Below are positions 58,901 through 64,000 of a stretch of DNA of 64,000 bases, in pieces. The translations under genes were made by a program, and so were the position numbers. Location of the stretch: assembly GCA_003013855.2 (NCBI GenBank), contig ML058387.1:186001-250000 (forward strand), in the 5' to 3' direction. Below the pieces are notes generated by a model. That model worked only from the letters and a program-made list of their open reading frames with translations, was not told the DNA's origin and did no database searches. This stretch comes from Liriodendron chinense (lineage: Eukaryota > Streptophyta > Magnoliopsida > Magnoliales > Magnoliaceae). The stretch's first letter is position 1, and each line of letters opens with the position of its first letter.

Positions 58901-59638
58901 CAATATTTCCTCTGATCAGATGATCCAAACCTTTCAACTGAAATTTTTTTGCTTGTCGGATCATTGAGTCTCTTAGTGTCCTTTTTTTTTTCTTTTTTTT
59001 TTTTATTGTTCGGCAGCTAGTATGGTCTGATTGGTGTGACTTTTGGGGTAATTGATAATCCATGGAGGGGGCCACCAAACAAATGGCTGGGATGCCGGAG
59101 TTGTGATTATAGATGGCATGCTGAAATGAGTCAATCCTGACTTGTGTTATTGTATTAAAGCAACTAGTCATGATTCACACATTTCAGCAGGCAGGATCAT
59201 GATATGAACCGTTGATCTAGTGGGCCCCACCATTGACAATCCATCATCCAGAAGTCACGCGAATCTGACAAGTGACAAGCCTAAGATTTTTGCTTGCTGA
59301 AAGTGGACCATGGCTCGAGTTTCTTCTGACAGTCTATTTGCAATTCCCCAATCACTAGTTAAATCCGTCAATTATAACTATAGTTTATGGTACAGAAATT
59401 GCTTCAATTCAGGAAAGCAAAACAGAATTTGCCAAACACCCAAATGGGAAATCACCTTCAGCACGGTTGCAAACGTGATGCCATCAACACCACAGCCCTC
59501 TGGCTCCGACATCTCTCGAAAGATCCGGAGCGCAGAATCCACATCGCCGCAGTGAACACAAGCCTCCACAACTGCATTCATCACAATAGTGTTCAGCTTC
59601 CCATACTGCCTTTTCGCATGCTCCACCTCTTCAAATAT
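48618..59638 (-). CDS. CBSPPR1: PPR repeat protein with C-terminal CBS domains (CBSPPR1 type; N-terminal exon missing)
   Basis: Eleven exons give 530 contiguous residues: 59638-59456, 58724-58592, 57423-57329, 56818-56657, 56543-56475, 55720-55585, 53910-53678, 53322-53242, 52215-52147, 52055-51879 and 48872-48618 (stop). All phases agree. About eight pentatricopeptide motifs can be read, for example TIVMNAVVEACVHCGDVDSA, RLTYNTLVFACVKSERMDSA and AVTYTTLLKGFGNTKD. The C-terminal part has CBS-like sequence: DPIEKYMTPF, FFRDAVVPVVDDWGSCVGL, then MMRGPPPCITTSTSTRRVIE and a strand-rich end with GVFSLEQFFKL. The combination of PPR plus CBS matches the Arabidopsis protein CBSPPR1 (At5g10690), thought to be organellar. 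PPR domains bind RNA; CBS pairs usually bind adenosyl ligands; the molecular role here is unknown. About 50 N-terminal residues, including any transit peptide, are not seen. A weak candidate upstream exon is at 60563-60619. Confidence 0.92.
49085..49500. mobile_element. ATATCG word-repeat element, second copy
   Basis: Shares with 8.03-10.0 kb GGCCGATATTATTG, TTTCATTGAAAAATTCAA and CATATCCCAAGGGTGC. In the last intron of CBSPPR1. Confidence 0.6.
49530..49695 (-). mobile_element. SINE-like fragment
   Basis: The minus strand has AAGCAAGCGCATCTCAAG and, downstream, TTGGGTTCGAGATTTCACCC, a B-box-like motif. The A box is not clear. Confidence 0.35.
50074..50578. mobile_element. TIR element (MITE) with internal templated insertion
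   Basis: Ends CAGAGCACTGTAACTTATAG and CTATAAGTTATAGTGCTCTG are inverted for more than 30 bp. It is non-coding. Between 50256 and 50315 it carries a foreign ATGTATCAA-rich stretch, with element sequence (CCATGCAAACAT, TGTAAACATCCCATCCATGG) duplicated on either side. Confidence 0.8.
51185..51380. repeat. TAACGG word-repeat element, copy 3
   Basis: Contains AGCCGTAACAGCCCTGTAAC, TGTATCGACCAATTACGGGC and GGGTAACGGGC. More diverged. Confidence 0.5.
52099..52138. repeat. (GA)n microsatellite inside a 91-bp CBSPPR1 intron
   Basis: On the transcribed strand (CT)n begins about 8 bp after the donor GT of exon 52215-52147 and makes up almost half of the intron 52146-52056. Confidence 0.95.
52529..53100. 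mobile_element. Foldback element with a duplicated left arm
   Basis: Two direct units of about 200 bp (52529-52729 and 52731-52929) share GACTGTA.AAGTGGGAACCATGG, CCATTGATCTG.TGGGTCCCA, then (CTT)n and (GA)n. The inverted right arm follows at 52985-53095 (GGGGCATCCCTCATCCACAG..CAGATCAACGGCC). In a CBSPPR1 intron. Confidence 0.75.
55267..55291. repeat. G25 homopolymer
   Basis: Twenty-five consecutive G on the + strand in a CBSPPR1 intron, at the end of an open frame of unknown origin (55126 onward). The exact length may be an assembly effect. Confidence 0.8.
55965..56275. mobile_element. Foldback element (GATCC.GAACATTGATCTAGTGGG type)
   Basis: Left GATCCAGAACATTGATCTAG, right CAGATCAATGGCTCGGATC; inner AATCTTTTGGAGTGGAAGATC opposite GATTTTCCAATCTGAAAGAT. 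Related to 52.5-53.1 kb and 59.18-59.31 kb. Confidence 0.65.
57690..57800 (-). mobile_element. tRNA-like SINE fragment
   Basis: The minus strand has GGAGCTACTGGATTGCTGG and GTGGATTCAAGTCACC, spaced like A and B boxes. It is flanked by ACTCGGCCGAGT-like repeats. Confidence 0.35.
58213..58406. repeat. 97-bp tandem duplication
   Basis: Two units with AACCACTATTTCATAACACC, CTCCCCAACTCTTTA and AAGAAGCTTCAATAGTCA. In the CBSPPR1 intron between exons 58592 and 57423. Confidence 0.85.
58835..59310. mobile_element. Cluster of two foldback/MITE fragments
   Basis: 58835-59150 contains TGGGGCCAGCTGG, CATGGCCCAATATTT and TGGGGGCCACC; 59180-59310 contains TTCAGCAGGCAGGATCATG..TTGCTTGCTGAA inverted ends around TTGATCTAGTGGGCCCC. 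Confidence 0.55.
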
Positions 59639-59734
59639 CTTTAAACATAAACAAAAAATATATATATATAAATATAAATAAAAAGAATAATGGTCATCTA
59701 TTAAGTGCACTGTGTGCAGTAGAAAAATATCATT

Positions 59735-59848
59735 TTTTTCTTTTTCACACGCCCACACACCACACCCCACACATGGGCACTCGATCCCTGCGCTCAGTGT
59801 TGAAACAGAGTCTATCTACCACTGAGCCATGGAGCCGGACCCCCACTG
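59735..59848 (-). mobile_element. tRNA-derived SINE
   Basis: The minus strand has GGCTCAGTGGTAGATAG (A box), GATCGAGTGCCC (B box) and a GTGTGGGGTGTGG stretch, and ends in a short A-rich tail. Confidence 0.75.
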
Positions 59849-59897
59849 ATTAGACAAACTTAATCATCCAACTAGTAACGTAAAAATGACAAGTGCA

Positions 59898-60254
59898 TAG
59901 ACGTGCCTCGGGTTATTCCCAAATCAGTTGGGCAGCTCCTCTTAGCATGGCATGGAGGGGGCACAAGCAAGATTGGGAAGCAAGTTTGGCACTTACATTT
60001 ATTGGCAGCTCTATGGTGCATCTGGTTCGAAAGAAATAGTCAATGTTTTAGAAATTGCAAAAGTAGTCCCAGGGAGCTCTTCTTCAGGGAAAAAAAAATT
60101 GTTCTAGAATGGGCGATTGCAGCTTTGTAGCTGCTGATCATTTTCTACCTAGCTGGTTGGAGTTGTAAAGTGGTGTCTTCTTTGTTCTTTGTATTCTTTG
60201 GCCTCTGGCCTTTTTCTTTTATAAAATTTCTTTATCATCGTTTCAAAAAAAAAA
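59898..60254 (+). mobile_element. 5'-truncated LINE with target-site duplication
   Basis: Encodes the LINE C-terminal piece ALWCIWFERNSQCFRNCKSS and ends ATAAAATTTCTTTATC..GTTTC plus an A-run. Flanked by AAAAATGACAAGTGCA at 59882-59897 and 60255-60270. Confidence 0.88.
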
Positions 60255-60562
60255 AAAAATGACAAGTGCAAAAGGAAATTGGCAACAGTCGGCTTTGAAG
60301 GAGAAGAGGTCAACCAATCGGATGGTTAGGATCTTGCAATCTGTGTGATCTGCAGACAGTAATCCGTCCATCATGGGACCAACCTTGTGAAAGGCTCGGA
60401 TCATGGACCTTTAACACATCTTAGATTTAAGTGCAGCACAGCAAACAAGAAAAGCCGCACACTAGCATAGGTAGAGGTTTCTCCAATCCTTTAACACCTT
60501 GATTGATTTCCATAAACCCATCTTCCATTCCAGGGATTGAATTAGTATAAAGTGTTACATAC

Positions 60563-60619
60563 CATATCCATGCAGATTCGCACATGGCTGTTGAGAGCTT
60601 CATTTGGTTTTGGAATTGG
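60563..60619 (-). CDS. Candidate upstream exon of the PPR-CBS gene (low confidence)
   Basis: On the minus strand an AG acceptor is followed by 57 bp open in phase 0 (PIPKPNEALNSHVRICMDM) and a good GTATGT donor. The phase fits the next exon at 59638. However, the tract before the acceptor is not clearly pyrimidine-rich, an in-frame stop lies shortly upstream, and I do not recognise the peptide. The true first exon may lie beyond the right edge of the window. Confidence 0.25.
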
Positions 60620-61122
60620 CTTAATCAGGAAGTATGGTTAGGGCTAGGGTTAAATGTGGTTAGTATGGTCAAATATTGAGTTAGGATTGCATGATTTTTC
60701 ACTATATATTACAGATTTCAAATGGCCTGTAATCATAGAAAACTAATAAGGGATTTGGAGATCGATCCCCTCAAAGATCAAAATAATCAATGCAACCCAG
60801 GACCATGTCAATGCCTCAATGGCATCAGAGCCAGTCTTAATCTTCTGTGTTGATTGCCTAGGCTCAAACAATCAGGATAGAATTTCCTAAACCCAAAAGG
60901 GAAGATTCCGTAGTCTAAACAAAACAATTCTAAGAAAATCAACAAGATTCCCATTGATTAGATGGTTTTGGCAAACGTGAATCTTTTTTTTTTTTTTAAA
61001 GTAAATAATCGTACTACAGAAAGCCCAAAGGCAAAGATTGCAACAAAACAGAAAGAGAAACAGAAGGAGAGAAGAAAAAAAAAAAAAAAAAACAATGAAC
61101 TCCCTTCAATGAGGGTCCCATT

Positions 61123-61355
61123 CAAGGTATCCCAAAACGGTTACGTATCGGCCGATACGCAATGGAAACAGGTCATAACTGTTACGCATTACGGGGTCAA
61201 AACGGCCGTTACAGAAAAAACAAGCCGTATAGGTCTAATACACGGTCCGATATGGGGCCATATTGGCCGATACGGGGTCCATTACAGCCCGTATCATAAC
61301 AGTAACGGTGGTGGCCATAACACTGCCACCATTACCGTTATGGAACACCTTGGTC
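61123..61355. mobile_element. TAACGG word-repeat element, copy 4 (with TIRs)
   Basis: Left CAAGGTATCCCAAAACGGTTA and right TTACCGTTATGGAACACCTTG are inverted. The interior alternates CGGCCGATACGG, GGCCGTTACAG and GTAACGGTGGTGGCC. Confidence 0.7.
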
Positions 61356-61439
61356 CCATTCCCTTATCAACAAAAAGACCTTTGAAACTACCGTGGAAGG
61401 AGAGCCACTAATGTTCCTAAAGGAATGGTTGTTCCACTT

Positions 61440-62890
61440 GTTGAGCTCCGAAATGTGTATATTCTGACCCAATTTCATCACTAACCATGCATGATTTCTA
61501 TGTTTTAAGATCTATCTAATGCATGGTTTTGTGATTGTAGGAATGAGAGAGGAACTTCACCAATATGATGTTAAAGACACTCTTTAAAGCACTTTGAAGA
61601 TGATAGAAGAAGAGCTAAGAGTTGCGGAGAAGAAGCAAGAAGAGAAGAAAGAAGAAAGAAAATCCAAAAAACATAGGTCCGACCGGTCCTGACCGGTTGA
61701 CCAGATGCCTAACCGGTCGGCCATGAAGACAGAAGGGAGCTGAAGTCGCTAGACTATTGCCAAACCTGTCCGACCGGTCGTGACCGGTCAGCCACTTACA
61801 AAATCGGCAGTTTCTAATTTCGGCCGCCGAATTCTGCTGCGCACTGCGTAAACCTTGCGCGAATTCTCGAAGGTTCTTCGTCAGTGGAGCTCAAAAGCTA
61901 TAAAAAGGACACCTCCACTTCGTTCCTAAGGCATCCTAGAAGAGTTTTATAGCATTAGGAGGTGGAGAAGAACGAATTCAGAGTTCTACAACTCCCTCTA
62001 CTTAAAATCTCTCTAGTTTTCATGTTTAGCTTAGTTTTTATATTTTGTTCTAGCATGGTTGGCTAGACCTCTTAGCTAGAGCTAAGAGGTGAAGCTTGTA
62101 GTTATCTTAAATGTTTTAATCCGTTTTTAAGGTTTCAAAGTTTGGATTTTTATGTTGAACAATGGTTTGTTTCAATTTGAATGAAGTTCTAAGAAGATTT
62201 TTCTTTAATCTCTTGATGACTCATGGATGTTTAGAAGAATTAAGCTTAGATTTTTAGTTGTTATGCAAGATCTAGACCTGTATGCTTCGAGGAATCGAAT
62301 TCAATACGCTCTAGAGCTTGAATCTTCATGTGGGAACTTCAAACCAAAGTTCTATCTATTCTAGAAATCTGAGATATGTGTTGAACATTAGTTTGACTTG
62401 AATCAAGTTCAAATTGTGATATTAGTTGAATCTAGTGACAGGATTCGATGTTTATCATAGTTGTGATCTTTATCTATTAGAAATAAGATTGGCCTATGCA
62501 ATTGAGTGTGCCCAATGCCTAACTTGAATTGAGGGAATCATGTTGATGAACAATACATATGTTGGACTGTTTTGATGTTATAACCGCTCCATGTTCTGGC
62601 TAGATAGGATTGAATTCCAATTCTAGTTGTGTAATTGAGAAACCTATACGAATTATACATCAAGAATAGCTATAAGTGGATCCTCGGTGCTTTAGTATTT
62701 CTTTTAGTTTGATAAACTCATCTTTAAGTTTACAGTTTGCCCATCTATATTCAAATTCTAGATTAGTTTACTTTGATTCGATTTCAATTGAAGTTATTTG
62801 AAGAAATTTTGTGAATTCCTGGTTGATACCTGAGGAGGATCTCGGTCTCTACCGAATTATTACTACATCGCAGCCTTGCACTTGAGACGA
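61440..62890 (+). repeat. Probable solo LTR or LTR-derived region
   Basis: A TATA-like GCTATAAAAAGGACACC at about 61897 is preceded by a run of ACCGGT-containing words and followed by a long T-rich non-coding leader ending in CATCGCAGCCTTGCACTTG, a style common to plant Gypsy LTRs. Exact ends and the partner were not found. Confidence 0.4.
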
Positions 62891-62899
62891 GCGAACACC

Positions 62900-64000
62900 A
62901 CTCCCCCCAAATGGTCCATAGAGCCACAAGCAAGATAACCTCCAATTACGTCTAGCACTACCTACTAACATACCACCCTGCCAAGAAGAAAGGAGGTCTG
63001 TTGTGGTGCCAAGCATAGTTCAGGAGATGTTGAAAAATTGTAAGATAGTGTGGACCACAACTCTGAGGCGAAAAGCAAGAGATAAAAAGATGCTCAAGCA
63101 AATTTTGCGTCCATTTTGCATAGGATACATGCATTAGGAAGGGCCATCCCTCACTTACGCAGGTTATCGACTGCAAGGACTCTATTGCGGCCCACTAACC
63201 ACGCAAAAGTGGCTACCTTAGTTGGGGCACCATAAGACCAAATATAACCACAGCTGCATCCAGCCGAAGGAGGCCTCCTGGGGCGAATGGAATCGTGCAA
63301 CGATCTGACAGAGAACGAGCCGGTCTTGTCCCTCTGCCAATGCAATGAGTCAGACTCCTCCTGATTCAGTCTGATGCCTTGAAGATAAGAAAGAAGCTGA
63401 GAGAGCTCTTCGAACTCGAGATCAATCAAGTCATGCCTGCATGGAGGGACCCATAACCCCTCTGAGCCAGAACCAGTAAAACAATCCTTCACTGAAATAT
63501 TATCAATAGGACAAAGGGCCACGAGGTTGGGAAAAACATATTTCAACAATCCTTCCCCTACCAACAGGTTGTCCCAAAAGCAGATTCTAGTTCCATTCCC
63601 CAGTGAAAAACCAATATCCCTCCAAACTTTGAGATCCAACTGCATAATAGATTTCTAGAGGAACAACGCTTTGTAGAGAGAAGAGCATCTAGATTTCCAT
63701 CCAAAGATAGAAGCCTCATATCTGCATGCAATGATAGATCGCCACAAGCTATCATCTTCACACCTAAACCACCAAATCCATTTTCCCAACGAGGCTAGAT
63801 TCATGTCCTCTAAATGTCTTAATTTTACTCCCCCTTCCTTTAAAGATGTACAAACTTCAATCTAGAAGATGGAATTTTTTTCTTAGAAACTAGTCCGGAC
63901 CAAAGGAAATACCTTCTCAATTTCTCTAGCTTTGATAAAACTGCCTTAGGGACATTTAAACAAAGAGAAATAATAGAGCAGAAGGTTTGAAAGGGCTGCT
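62900..64000 (-). mobile_element. LINE C-terminal region (continues beyond window)
   Basis: The minus strand reads DMNLASLGKWIWWFRCEDDS (about 63770), then LDLKVWRDIGFSLGNGTRI, RDKTGSFSVRSLHD and TKVATFAWLVGRNRVLAVDN, the usual LINE order after reverse transcriptase, up to a zinc-knuckle (SCFSPQSCGPHY). At least one stop (63648) and a frame change at about 63150. Confidence 0.85.

Noticed and set aside
59736..59836. A real tRNA gene on the minus strand
   Set aside because: Box-like motifs are present, but no cloverleaf with acceptor stem can be drawn. Other copies with A tails show it is a SINE.
1..64000. CRISPR arrays, operons, Shine-Dalgarno sites, prokaryotic mobile elements
   Set aside because: The window is clearly plant nuclear DNA. 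Direct repeats are tandem duplications or transposon parts, not spacer-separated arrays.

Overview
This is a flowering-plant nuclear segment: spliced genes with GT..AG introns, very long introns filled with transposable elements, and no prokaryote-style gene packing. The large introns and the many GGGCCCAC foldback repeats look to me like a magnoliid-type genome. That placement is inference from memory and the species cannot be fixed from sequence alone.

Four real genes can be assembled exon by exon. (1) The C-terminal half of anaphase-promoting complex subunit APC4 runs on the + strand from 1930 to 21630; its earlier exons lie left of the window. (2) A complete three-exon CASP-like membrane protein of the CASPL2 type runs on the - strand from 28688 to 24396. 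(3) A complete two-exon mitochondrial ribosomal protein bL28m runs on the - strand from 43810 to 32527, with one intron of 10.65 kb. (4) A PPR protein with C-terminal CBS domains (CBSPPR1 type) runs on the - strand from at least 59638 to 48618; its first exon was not found with confidence. Every exon join was checked for reading phase and the joined proteins read through. The genes serve unrelated housekeeping roles (cell-cycle ubiquitin ligase, membrane scaffold, mitochondrial translation, organelle RNA-related PPR protein), so no operon-like or pathway logic links them.

Nearly everything else is mobile or repetitive DNA. The APC4 introns hold LINE remnants, an antisense Copia remnant interrupted by other insertions, and a decayed Tnt1-like Copia. 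That Copia is split by a PIF/Harbinger-like element which itself carries three foldback repeats. The CASPL intron 2 and flanks hold more foldback repeats and tRNA-derived SINEs. The bL28m intron holds LINE pieces, a hAT-like TIR element, a partial LTR element with PBS, and a cluster of four LTR copies, one inverted, around a gag-only non-autonomous LTR element. The CBSPPR1 introns hold TIR elements, foldback repeats, SINEs and microsatellites. The right edge is a LINE running out of the window.

The most notable signals are: a dispersed foldback family with at least 14 copies in introns and promoters; two word-shuffled TIR families built from TAACGG/GGCCGTTACGG-like and ATATCG-like words; an exact 40-bp templated insertion; (CT)n tracts starting within about 10 bp of two 5' splice sites; and a foldback element that begins about 185 bp upstream of the bL28m start codon.
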